NCBI GenBank assembly: GCA_039969155.1
Contig: JBDVOJ010000129.1
Location: 46,195 to 110,194 of the forward strand
Source: GCA-002733465 sp039969155
GTDB lineage: Bacteria; Pseudomonadota; Gammaproteobacteria; Enterobacterales; Kangiellaceae
Direction of reading: 5' to 3'
Length of the DNA stretch: 64,000 bases
Position 1 is the stretch's first letter. The number at the start of each line of letters is the position of its first letter. This document shows positions 9,501 to 16,846 of this stretch, piece after piece. Below the pieces are notes generated by a model. The model saw nothing but the letters and a program-made list of their open reading frames with translations, made no database searches and was not told the origin of the DNA. The position numbers and the translations under genes are program-made.

Positions 9501-10643
9501 ATAAATTTCCCCATTTTGCCGACTCGCAATAGAAAGAATTCGAGGTTTGTTTTTTATCCCTAGCGAATACGAATTAAAACTCTTTTCTTTTACGGGCAAT
9601 ATTGATAATCCAAAATGGGTTCCGATCAGCAAATTCTCATTACGATCGACAAAAAGATCCCATATTCGGTTATCTACTAAACTATTGTTTCTACTACTAT
9701 CATGGGCAAATTGAGTAATGCGATTGGTATCTAGTTCTATTTTGAATAAGCCTTGATTCCATGTTCCTGCCCATAAAATATTGCCTTTGCTTTCCGCTAG
9801 AGCCATAACTGAAACTACCGGATTTCCCAGTTGATCTATCAATTCAATTGGATAGAAATTCTCAGACTCCAAGTCGAATCTAGCGAGTCCACCTCCGTCA
9901 GTACCCACCCATACATTTCCGTTGCTAGATACTAGAATTTCCGTAACATCATTGTTGGGTAAAGAATGGGGGTTTGCTGAATCATGTGTAAAATGTTTAA
10001 ACTGCGCAGTATCTGGCATATAAAGGTCTAGGCCTTGACCGTCGGTTCCAAACAAATAATCTCCGAATGGAGTCTCAGCAATCGCTTCTATATAGTCACT
10101 TGACACTGTGTTTCTATTGGAAGGACTAAATTCAAAATGTTGAAGCTCTTTTAACTTATCCGAAAATAAGGTTACACCTCCTCCCAAAGTCGCGACCAAA
10201 AGCTGATTTTTTGACGTGCGCAACACTCTCCAAGCTCTTGTAATTCTCTTTGCTGAGGTCGATGATTGAAGATCTGATCGACTAAAGGACTCCTCAACAG
10301 GGTCGAAAATATTAACTCCTCCGCCATCTGTCCCTATCCAGAGGTGACCCTCACTAGACTCAGTAATAGACGAGATATAACTAGCAGTTAGGGTTTGTTG
10401 AGAAAATGGTGTGGACTTATAAGTTAACAGATTCGCACCGTCGTATCGGTGTAAACCATCGCGAGTACCTATCCAGATATAACCATTTCGGTCCTGATAA
10501 ATACTCATAACCGATTTATCAGAAAGCCCATTTTCGACCGTAATATTTTTAAATGCTACCGACCCACCTTCGACCGCATTAGCAAAACAAGCGGCAAAAA
10601 GCATAATTTTAATAACGAATAGAATTATAAAATTTACTTTCAT
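6540..10643 (-). CDS. Propeller-type sensor histidine kinase (Reg_prop, Y_Y_Y, PAS, GAF, HisKA, HATPase)
   Basis: A 1367-residue sensor with a signal peptide (about 1-23). Some 14 repeats of the two-component propeller type follow (YIWIGTRDGLHRYDG, HLWIGTDGGGVNIFDP and similar), forming a periplasmic sensor of about 650 residues. A Y_Y_Y domain (about 700-785) leads to one TM helix (about 795-815). Inside the cell are a PAS domain (about 850-965), a GAF domain (about 985-1140), HisKA with His1159 in GVAHDFNNIL, and a complete ATPase (N-box near 1270, DDGHGM near 1303, GLGTGLGL 1326-1333). Unlike many Bacteroidetes relatives it carries no receiver or AraC domain, so it must signal to separate regulators; two are encoded divergently 95 bases away. 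The ligand may be a glycan or its breakdown product, as in related propeller sensors, but this is inference. Confidence 0.92.
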   Translation of the reverse strand: MKVNFIILFVIKIMLFAACFANAVEGGSVAFKNITVENGLSDKSVMSIYQDRNGYIWIGTRDGLHRYDGANLLTYKSTPFSQQTLTASYISSITESSEGHLWIGTDGGGVNIFDPVEESFSRSDLQSSTSAKRITRAWRVLRTSKNQLLVATLGGGVTLFSDKLKELQHFEFSPSNRNTVSSDYIEAIAETPFGDYLFGTDGQGLDLYMPDTAQFKHFTHDSANPHSLPNNDVTEILVSSNGNVWVGTDGGGLARFDLESENFYPIELIDQLGNPVVSVMALAESKGNILWAGTWNQGLFKIELDTNRITQFAHDSSRNNSLVDNRIWDLFVDRNENLLIGTHFGLSILPVKEKSFNSYSLGIKNKPRILSIASRQNGEIYVGTDGLGLLSASAPDLSKLNKVRGIEVDSISALMFDDKDRLWLGSYNQGLFQMDLEKHILTRLDLDSELAVERINSIFQDSSGRVWVATSGGGLYRYPNGDGLSVSPRSFNKSSGITNLNVSVIYEDSQRRIWIGSYGGGLYLYNELDDSFSNLGHDRQNKQSLSHIGVTSILEVLNGELWVATYGGGITRLSNLKSLKDIKFNHFFEGNGLLSNVVYGLIMDQFGDVWMSTALGLNRFDLKSEKFVSYGYEDGISSNYFNAGAYHKTVDNRIYFGSNQLVELTEFHRHLDSTQNAPILNSISFLSTEKKVNIHGNKLKSIEVNHRDNGFFLSFANLDFISSKNTEYSYLIDGFSDKWISLGDKNEILISGLVPGRYSISVRARTLGSNWVTSNDVLAIVIHPPFWKSAWFSLILLSVVASFLYAVYQLRFVAVRKHNKELQNEIDSRQKLEKSLVLNKLAVDSASNGVSIIEYKDREFIVLECNLAFAKIFQLEKDRVLSRSLEEITLSTFNKRISNYDIQRTINQNQYEFERNLRYSDGSNIILKFSISRIQNGEKDKQYMLVMDDVTKIRKKTREKFIVAKRRVLEQGAIIRLATSIALEEFTFEQAAKYVTQIVTQILDVERASIWLYSSNKKSIECVCLYLRSDQKHQSKMVLNQSDFPNYFEALKSERVIEASDIEKHPATSEFTELYARPHNIKSLLDAPINVVNGVLGVVCIEQTKRIKNWKEDEINFAKELADQMAKIWLKQESKSLSEQLLQSQKMKTIGTMASGVAHDFNNILTPILGSIELIDKDPSSSKTGKRLERIRKAANRAKNIVQQMLDLSRTSRHSEKERIDISKIILESTDFVKVSAPKRIQFLIENQEDLFVYGNSTKFNQLLVNILINSVHAVEERGRIKIVSRKFVDAQQSYVSITIEDDGHGMSSDFLKTIFEPFVSTKVKGLGTGLGLSVALSIVSEMDGTIDVTSQPNVGTKFTIILPEYK

Positions 10644-10738
10644 ATAACATTTTTCATTTGAACATATCGCTTTGATCGATTATATTGATTTAATCGTTTT
10701 TTCAACTAATAATAACACTAGCAAAGAAATTCTTTAAA

Positions 10739-11302
10739 ATGAAGGAAAAACTACTAGAAAAAGAATACCTCACCCCTGCGGAAGTCGCCGGACTGTTTAA
10801 TGTCTCTCCGATAACTGTAAGAAGCTGGTCAAATAACGGCTGGATCAAGGCATCCAAAACACCGGGCAAGCACCGGAGGTATAAAGTGGAGAATGTGCTC
10901 AAATTTGCGAATGAAAGGCATATTGAATTAGAGCAAACGCCGGAAAAGCAACGGATTCTTATTGTTGACGATGAAGAGGGAGTCCGAGATACACTGGTAG
11001 ACTTACTTGAAGATCTGGATAATGTCGAAAGTTGTGAAGAGTGTGAAGACGGTTTTAGTGCAGGTATAAAAGTTCACTCTTATAAACCTACAACAATTCT
11101 ACTCGACATAGTGCTACCTGGTATAGATGGTGTAAAGGTCTGCCAAATGATTAAAAATGACCCTAGAACTGCTCATATTAGAATTATAGCAATGTCAGGA
11201 AACGCTACTGATGAAAAGATTAAAGATATTTTAGACTGTGGTGCAGAGTTATTTATACGAAAACCGATAAACTTAGAAACCTTGGCGAAACAGTTTGAAT
11301 AA
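10739..11302 (+). CDS. Response regulator with N-terminal MerR/BldC-like HTH and C-terminal receiver
   Basis: 187 residues. Residues 10-50 (YLTPAEVAGLFNVSPITVRS, then GWIKASKTPGKHRRY) are a compact MerR/excisionase-type winged HTH. Residues 72-187 are a full receiver: acidic Asp77/Asp78, phospho-acceptor Asp123 (LLDIVLPG), Ser153 and Lys175 (RKP). This order, DNA-binding first and receiver last, is the reverse of OmpR/NarL regulators. The divergent propeller kinase starts 95 bases away and lacks its own receiver, so it is the likely phosphodonor. A second receiver gene follows after 11 bases. Confidence 0.9.
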   Translation: MKEKLLEKEYLTPAEVAGLFNVSPITVRSWSNNGWIKASKTPGKHRRYKVENVLKFANERHIELEQTPEKQRILIVDDEEGVRDTLVDLLEDLDNVESCEECEDGFSAGIKVHSYKPTTILLDIVLPGIDGVKVCQMIKNDPRTAHIRIIAMSGNATDEKIKDILDCGAELFIRKPINLETLAKQFE

Positions 11303-11313
11303 AAAAAAGTGAT

Positions 11314-11745
11314 ATGATGAATACAATCGATGCTCAGAAAATTAAACGCGTACTACTAATCGACGATGATATCGATGTATTGAGTACTTACGAAGATATT
11401 TTGGAGGAGAATGGCTTAGATTGTGTGAGTTGTAGTGATGGTATTTCTGGTATTGAACGACTGAAAAAAGAAGCATTTGATTTGGTAATTGTGGATAGTG
11501 ACATGCCTGATCTAGATGGTAGCACCGTGAGTCGTATAGTTCGTTTTGGCTTGGGTAAGCGATATATACCAATTGTTTTAATTAGCGGGCTTAGCATTGA
11601 ATTCGATGAACTTGAATGTTTAAAGTTTGGCTTTAATGGCTTTTTAAGAAAACCAGTAACCAACGAATCTCTAATGAGTCTTATCAATAATTCTATTGCT
11701 AATTTTAAGGTTGACGGAATATCTTCTTGGACAGGTTCTTTATAA
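11314..11745 (+). CDS. Stand-alone receiver-domain response regulator
   Basis: 143 residues forming one CheY-like receiver: acidic cluster Asp17-Asp19, phospho-acceptor Asp61 (VIVDSDMPDLDG), Ser91 and Lys113 (LRKP). There is no output domain. It follows the HTH-receiver gene by 11 bases and is surely co-transcribed. It may act as phosphate sink, shuttle or protein-interaction output for the divergent kinase. Two ATG codons are adjacent at 11314 and 11317; either could be the start. Confidence 0.88.
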   Translation: MMNTIDAQKIKRVLLIDDDIDVLSTYEDILEENGLDCVSCSDGISGIERLKKEAFDLVIVDSDMPDLDGSTVSRIVRFGLGKRYIPIVLISGLSIEFDELECLKFGFNGFLRKPVTNESLMSLINNSIANFKVDGISSWTGSL

Positions 11746-11924
11746 CGCCCTTTAGCTACAATTGAATATGTTTCCTATATAAATCCTATTCTGTTCCTAA
11801 AAACTCTCTATCATCATACAATGATGTGCTAGGAATCTTTTAGAGTAAGAAACGAACGGAAAAATAGAAAGCAATATGCGATTACAAAGCTCTAGTTTAG
11901 TTAAAAAGCATCATCAATTTTTTG

Positions 11925-12524
11925 TCAACTATTGCGATATTGGTCATTCAAACCGACTCCCTTTTCAATAAGAAAAATACACTTTTCTAACCGAGTCATC
12001 CGAGTTGCTTCACGCTTTGCAGATCCGATATGTTCAGCAAACTCTTTTTGTTTGTAAGGCGTAAAATTGCTGAATTTGACTGACAATTGTTCGCTTTGGT
12101 CGAGAGCAGCTTGCAATTCTCTGGGTATCTCCACTTTGTCGACGGACGGTGACTCAGCAACAATTTTGCCAGCTTTTTGTAGTTCTATCGCTTCTAATAT
12201 ATACGACTCGACTAAGTCTTGTTCGAGTTCTTTAACATCAGCAAACCGCCATTGACGCATCGCTTTGGTTTTACCTTCTTGTGCATTGATCAACTTTCCT
12301 TGCTCGTCGTTTAGTAATGCACCGTTGAAAAACCATAATCCTGCGTAGCTTTTGAAGGCTCCGATGCCTACCACATTTTTTCCAGACAAAGTATAAACCG
12401 GGGCACCCCATTTAATGGTTTCTTGCAAATCAGTTTTTTGTAGAATCCGTCGGAGTATTAGCAGAACAGGCTGCCAATTGGCGTGTTTTAGGATAAATTC
12501 ATCGACGCTAGCAATTTTTTTCAT
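11925..12524 (-). CDS. YdeI/OmpD-associated family protein with DUF1801 domain
   Basis: 199 residues. The N-terminal half (about 15-110; ETIKWGAPVYTL and GLWFFNGALL) matches the DUF1801 fold, and the C-terminal segment (YKQKEFAEHIGSAKREAT, then RLEKCIFLIEKGVGLND) is the YdeI/OmpD-associated signature. These proteins are cytosolic and of unclear role; E. coli YdeI affects resistance to cationic peptides. It stands alone, with about 180 and 255 bases of non-coding DNA on either side. Confidence 0.85.
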   Translation of the reverse strand: MKKIASVDEFILKHANWQPVLLILRRILQKTDLQETIKWGAPVYTLSGKNVVGIGAFKSYAGLWFFNGALLNDEQGKLINAQEGKTKAMRQWRFADVKELEQDLVESYILEAIELQKAGKIVAESPSVDKVEIPRELQAALDQSEQLSVKFSNFTPYKQKEFAEHIGSAKREATRMTRLEKCIFLIEKGVGLNDQYRNS

Positions 12525-12745
12525 GGGTAGTTAAAACCTCGCAAAAAAACCTATGTTACCCGCACTTCAAGCCTCACTTCAAATGATGAATGGCATTTAC
12601 AGATTAATTAAATAATATTTAACTCTGAAACCAATCGACTAATACAGAGCCATCGACAGTAACCTATAGAGAAAAAAGTTCCTAAATGACGATTTACAAA
12701 TAAGACTGGAATTTGCGGGGAGAGAAATAGAGGGTGTAACTCAGC

Positions 12746-12760
12746 GAGGGGCATGCCCTC
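12746..12760. terminator. Hairpin downstream of katG
   Basis: GAGGG (12746-12750) and CCCTC (12756-12760) flank GCATG, about 20 bases beyond the katG stop codon. There is no T tract, so rho-independent termination is uncertain. Confidence 0.35.
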
Positions 12761-12780
12761 ACTGGTCACGTTGGAATTGC

Positions 12781-14982
12781 TTATAAATCGAATCGATCTG
12801 CATTCATCACTTTATTCCAAGCTGAAATAAAATCATTCACAAACTTTTCTTTGGCGTCGTTGCTCGCATAGACTTCAGCAATTGCTCGTAGTTGCGAATT
12901 AGAACCAAAAACGAGATCGGCACGTGTCGCTGTCCATTTCACTTGGTTAGACTTTCTATCTCGACCTTCAAACTCAAGCTCCTCATTGCCGGTTGGCTTC
13001 CACTCGGTCTCCATATCTAGCAAATTAATAAAAAAATCATTAGTCAGCGTCTCAACATTCTCCGTTAGCACACCAAGCTTTGAGTCGTTGTAATTCGCCC
13101 CTAAAGTTCGCATTCCCCCAACAAGCACGGTCATTTCTGGAGGAGTTAATTGCAGTAGCTGAGCTTTATCCAACAACAACTCTTCCGTCGATAGCGAGTA
13201 AGATTGCTTTTGGTAGTTTCGGAAACCATCGGCTATGGGCTCGAGTAAATCAAATGACTCGATGTCCGTTTGCTCTTGGCTAGCGTCAACACGGCCAGCT
13301 TGAAAAGGTACTTGTATATCATAACCAGCCGCTTTCGCCGCTTGTTCAACACCAGCATTTCCACCAAGTACAATTAAGTCGGCAAGTGAAACTTCTTTAT
13401 CCCCTGCAGTCTGATTAAACTTAGTTTGAATGGATTGATATACCTTAAGTACTTTATCCAGTTGTTTAGGTTGATTGACTTGCCAATTCTTTTGCGGAGC
13501 AAGTCGAATACGAGCGCCATTTGCGCCGCCCCGGAAATCTGAACTTCGATAAGTTGAAGCAGACGACCAAGCGGTATAGACCAACTCGGAAATCGTCAGT
13601 TGCGAGTCTAATATTTGCTCTTTTAGAGATTCGATATCGTTAGAATCAACTAATTGATGCTCCCATGCTGGCAATGGGTCTTGCCAGATTAAATCTTTGG
13701 ACGGGATTTCCGGCCCCAGGTACCGAGACTTAGGTCCCATGTCTCTATGAGTTAACTTAAACCAGGCTCTTTGAAAAGCATCTGCAAATTGCTCAGGGTT
13801 TTCATAAAATCGTTTAGATATTTTTTCATAGGCTGGATCTTTTCGCATCGCCATATCAGCGGTGGTCATCATGGTTTTAACCTTGGTCGAAGCATCGTGC
13901 GCTTTGGGGGCTTTGTGCTCATCTTTGACATCAATTGGTGTCCATTGCCATGCACCAGAAGGGCTCTTTTCTAATTCCCAATCATAGCCGAACAATAATT
14001 CGAAATAACCGTTATCCCACTGAATTGGGTTAGCTGTCCACGCACCTTCAATACCACTGGTCGTAGTGTCATCGCCTTTACCAGTACCTAGTTTATTTTT
14101 CCAACCAAAACCCATTTCTTCTAATGCAGCAGCTTCTGGTTCTGCCCCCACGAGCCCGGGATCGCCAGCGCCATGGGCTTTACCAAATGTATGCCCCCCC
14201 GCAGTTAATGCGACCGTTTCTTCATCGTTCATTCCCATTCGTGCAAAAGTTTCTCGAATGTCGGCAGCCGACGCTAAGGGATCTGGTTCGCCATTTGGTC
14301 CTTCGGGATTAACGTAAATTAATCCCATCTGAACTGCTGCCAGTGGATTTTCTAGTTCTCGCTTACCGGAGTAGCGGTTATCATCGAGCCATTCTTTTTC
14401 TGCGCCCCAATACACATCTTCTTCTGGCTCCCAAATATCTTCTCGTCCACCAGCAAAACCAAAGGTTTTGAGCCCCATAGATTCGATCGCGACGTTACCT
14501 GCGAGAATAAATAAATCTGCCCAAGACAATTTCTTACCGTATGCTTGTTTAACTGGCCACAATAGACGACGCGCTTTATCAAGGTTGCCATTGTCAGGCC
14601 AACTATTTAGCGGAGCAAAACGCTGGTTACCGGTGTTAGCACCACCTCGACCGTCTGCTGTACGATAAGTCCCTGCTGCATGCCATGCCATTCGAATCAT
14701 AAACGGACCGTAGTGACCATAATCTGCAGGCCACCACTCTTTTGAATCGGTTAACACTTTCTCAATTTCAGCTTTCACCTCTACGAGATCGAGGGATTGA
14801 AAAGCCGCCTTATAGTCAAAATCTTCTTCTAGAGGATTTGACTTACGATCATTTTGAGCAAGGATTTTTAAGTTAAGTTGGTTGGGCCACCAATCCAAGT
14901 TCTTAGTGCCTTTTCCACCCATTTTTGTATTGCTACCGTGCATGACTGGACATTTGCCAGTTGAACTGTTCTCTTTATTCAT
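12781..14982 (-). CDS. katG: Catalase-peroxidase KatG
   Basis: A 733-residue bifunctional haem enzyme of full family length with both the active N-terminal and the inactive C-terminal peroxidase-like halves. Distal residues are Arg97, Trp100 and His101 (IRMAWHAAGTYR). The proximal haem ligand is His264 (TAGGHTFGKAHG). The covalent Met-Tyr-Trp adduct needed for catalase activity can be assigned to Trp100, Tyr223 and Met249 by spacing from the M. tuberculosis enzyme. No signal peptide is present, so it is cytosolic. It lies 86 bases downstream of dps on the same strand, and oxyR is divergent from dps. This context points to induction by hydrogen peroxide through OxyR. Confidence 0.98.
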   Translation of the reverse strand: MNKENSSTGKCPVMHGSNTKMGGKGTKNLDWWPNQLNLKILAQNDRKSNPLEEDFDYKAAFQSLDLVEVKAEIEKVLTDSKEWWPADYGHYGPFMIRMAWHAAGTYRTADGRGGANTGNQRFAPLNSWPDNGNLDKARRLLWPVKQAYGKKLSWADLFILAGNVAIESMGLKTFGFAGGREDIWEPEEDVYWGAEKEWLDDNRYSGKRELENPLAAVQMGLIYVNPEGPNGEPDPLASAADIRETFARMGMNDEETVALTAGGHTFGKAHGAGDPGLVGAEPEAAALEEMGFGWKNKLGTGKGDDTTTSGIEGAWTANPIQWDNGYFELLFGYDWELEKSPSGAWQWTPIDVKDEHKAPKAHDASTKVKTMMTTADMAMRKDPAYEKISKRFYENPEQFADAFQRAWFKLTHRDMGPKSRYLGPEIPSKDLIWQDPLPAWEHQLVDSNDIESLKEQILDSQLTISELVYTAWSSASTYRSSDFRGGANGARIRLAPQKNWQVNQPKQLDKVLKVYQSIQTKFNQTAGDKEVSLADLIVLGGNAGVEQAAKAAGYDIQVPFQAGRVDASQEQTDIESFDLLEPIADGFRNYQKQSYSLSTEELLLDKAQLLQLTPPEMTVLVGGMRTLGANYNDSKLGVLTENVETLTNDFFINLLDMETEWKPTGNEELEFEGRDRKSNQVKWTATRADLVFGSNSQLRAIAEVYASNDAKEKFVNDFISAWNKVMNADRFDL

Positions 14983-15068
14983 TGTGATCTCCAGTTATGT
15001 GATTAAAAATTGAAATTTGAGTCGAAATTTAATGGTTTTTTTAACACTCCACTAACCTATTAAGGGCT

Positions 15069-15539
15069 TTAGGCGATAAGTGATCTCAGCATCCAGGCCG
15101 TCTTTTCATGGATACGCATTCGATCAGATATCAGCGCCGCGGAAGACTCATCGTCAGCATTTTGCGCTATTTTTAGAGCCTTTCGACAGGTCCTAACAAC
15201 CGTTTCATGGGAGTGGTTTAGAATTTCCACCATCTGCTTGGCTTCTGGAATTCCTTCTACTTCTTGAATAGAGCTTAATTCCGCAAATAGCTTATAGGTC
15301 CCAGGCGCTGCCACGCCAAGAGTTCTAATTCTTTCGGCAATATCATCAACCGCTATCGCTAACTCGTTATATTGCTCTTCAAACATTAAATGCAGTTCTC
15401 TGAATTGATTTCCAGTTACGTTCCAATGAAAATTGTGAGTCTGCAAATACAGCGTATATGTATCAGCCAATAAGTGTTTAATACTTTGCGCCACGCTTTC
15501 TCTGTCCTGTTGATTAATTCCTATATTGATCACTGACAT
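15069..15539 (-). CDS. dps: Dps-family DNA-binding ferritin-like protein
   Basis: 156 residues, the normal Dps length. The intersubunit ferroxidase centre is complete: His38 and His50 from one subunit side with Glu54, Asp65 and Glu69, in the same 12-4-11-4 spacing as E. coli His51/His63/Asp67/Asp78/Glu82. The protein oxidises and stores iron using H2O2 and so limits Fenton chemistry. The N-terminus is short with few lysines, so strong DNA binding is less certain. katG is downstream and oxyR divergent across a 173-base control region. Confidence 0.95.
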   Translation of the reverse strand: MSVINIGINQQDRESVAQSIKHLLADTYTLYLQTHNFHWNVTGNQFRELHLMFEEQYNELAIAVDDIAERIRTLGVAAPGTYKLFAELSSIQEVEGIPEAKQMVEILNHSHETVVRTCRKALKIAQNADDESSAALISDRMRIHEKTAWMLRSLIA

Positions 15540-15622
15540 TGGTATCCCCTGCTTATTAGTCTACTTTGTTAAACGATTTGATTAAGGATACGCCTGCATC
15601 GAGATTCTGTATATTTGATTAA

Positions 15623-15650
15623 TTCAATACTTATGTTCTAAAATATTGAA
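15623..15650. promoter_or_regulatory. Inverted repeat in the oxyR-dps intergenic region, candidate OxyR site
   Basis: TTCAATA (15623-15629) is perfectly repeated inverted as TATTGAA (15644-15650) with 14 bases between. A third related half-site lies just before it (TTGATTAATTCAA, 15615-15627). Position between oxyR and dps makes OxyR the obvious candidate, although it does not match the E. coli ATAG-N7-CTAT consensus closely. Confidence 0.4.
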
Positions 15651-15712
15651 CATTAAATCTTGCTGAGATAATTCCCTTAACTTCGGCAGCCTGCACAGGA
15701 ATAGATAATCTA

Positions 15713-16612
15713 ATGATTTCATTCAAACAATTGAGTTATGCCTTAGCCGTTGAAAAGCACCTGCACTTTAAAAAGGCAGCTGAAGCCTGCAATATAAGTC
15801 AGTCAGCACTTAGCACCGCGCTAAGCGAGCTAGAGAGACAACTTGAACTACAAATATTTGAAAGAGATAATAAAAAAGTCTTGGTCACTCCAATCGGAAG
15901 AGAAGTGCTTAAAAGAGCGAGTAAGATTAAACTTGAGGTAGAAGATCTAGAACAATTAGCTTATTCTAATAAAACTCCCCTTAGTTTTCCAATGACTGTC
16001 GGCATCATTCCCACCATTGCCCCCTACCTGCTCCCCAAAATGTTTCCGTTGTTATTAGATGAGTACCCACATTCAAATATTAGTTTATTAGAGGAACAAT
16101 CAGCGCCCTTAGTTGAAATGGTACGCCAAGGCGAAATCGATACTGCAGTTATCGCACTTCCTTACCCGTGTGAGGGATTACTGACATTAGAGTTTTGGCA
16201 TGAAGATTTCTATTGGATCACGTTAAAAGGCAACAAACATTCGCACCAAAAACAAGTTAATGCTAGTACGATTGGCAAAAGTCAATTGATGCTACTAAAT
16301 GAGGGACACTGTCTTAAAGAACACGTACTAGATGTCTGTAAACTCTCTTCACCAATTAAGAGTAAACTTGGGGCCACTAGTTTAAGTACCTTAATTCAAA
16401 TGGTACAAGCAAACTTGGGCACTACTATTATTCCGGAGATGGCCAAAGAGCAACTCATTAATGAAAATGATCATCTAGCTGCTATTCATCTTAATGAAAA
16501 GAGTCCACATCGACGATTAGCATTCGTGCTGAGACCAAACTACACTCGACTATCTAGCATTGAGATATTAGCAAAACTGTGTAAGGATGCTTTAAAAAAC
16601 ACCATTCAATAA
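15713..16612 (+). CDS. oxyR: LysR-family hydrogen-peroxide sensor OxyR
   Basis: 299 residues: N-terminal LysR HTH (about 1-60; FKKAAEACNISQSALSTALS) and a two-lobed sensor domain. The two redox cysteines are Cys200 (LLNEGHC) and Cys209 (VLDVC), nine residues apart as Cys199/Cys208 are in E. coli. They form the disulfide that activates transcription. It is divergent from dps-katG, its expected targets. The start gives a normal LysR N-terminus. Confidence 0.95.
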   Translation: MISFKQLSYALAVEKHLHFKKAAEACNISQSALSTALSELERQLELQIFERDNKKVLVTPIGREVLKRASKIKLEVEDLEQLAYSNKTPLSFPMTVGIIPTIAPYLLPKMFPLLLDEYPHSNISLLEEQSAPLVEMVRQGEIDTAVIALPYPCEGLLTLEFWHEDFYWITLKGNKHSHQKQVNASTIGKSQLMLLNEGHCLKEHVLDVCKLSSPIKSKLGATSLSTLIQMVQANLGTTIIPEMAKEQLINENDHLAAIHLNEKSPHRRLAFVLRPNYTRLSSIEILAKLCKDALKNTIQ

Positions 16613-16846
16613 CGACCTTTTTAAGTTCAACAGCACTATTTCAATTAAAACGAAAAAAGCTTAGTTTTATCTGATAAATCAAAAAAATTAGACATTGCAA
16701 TCGTATTCATTGCGCTTTGCATCGATAACAACCTTGCCAAGCAACTCACAATCCTATAGCTTTTTGAAGCTCGTTAATTTCACTGCCTACTAGTGAAGCT
16801 GTTTAATGATTCTAATAATTAAAACAAATCACAGGACGGGTCAGGA

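Noticed and set aside
13080..14668. Several open frames opposite katG
   Set aside because: They are antisense to a fully conserved gene, lack ribosome sites and have no family character.
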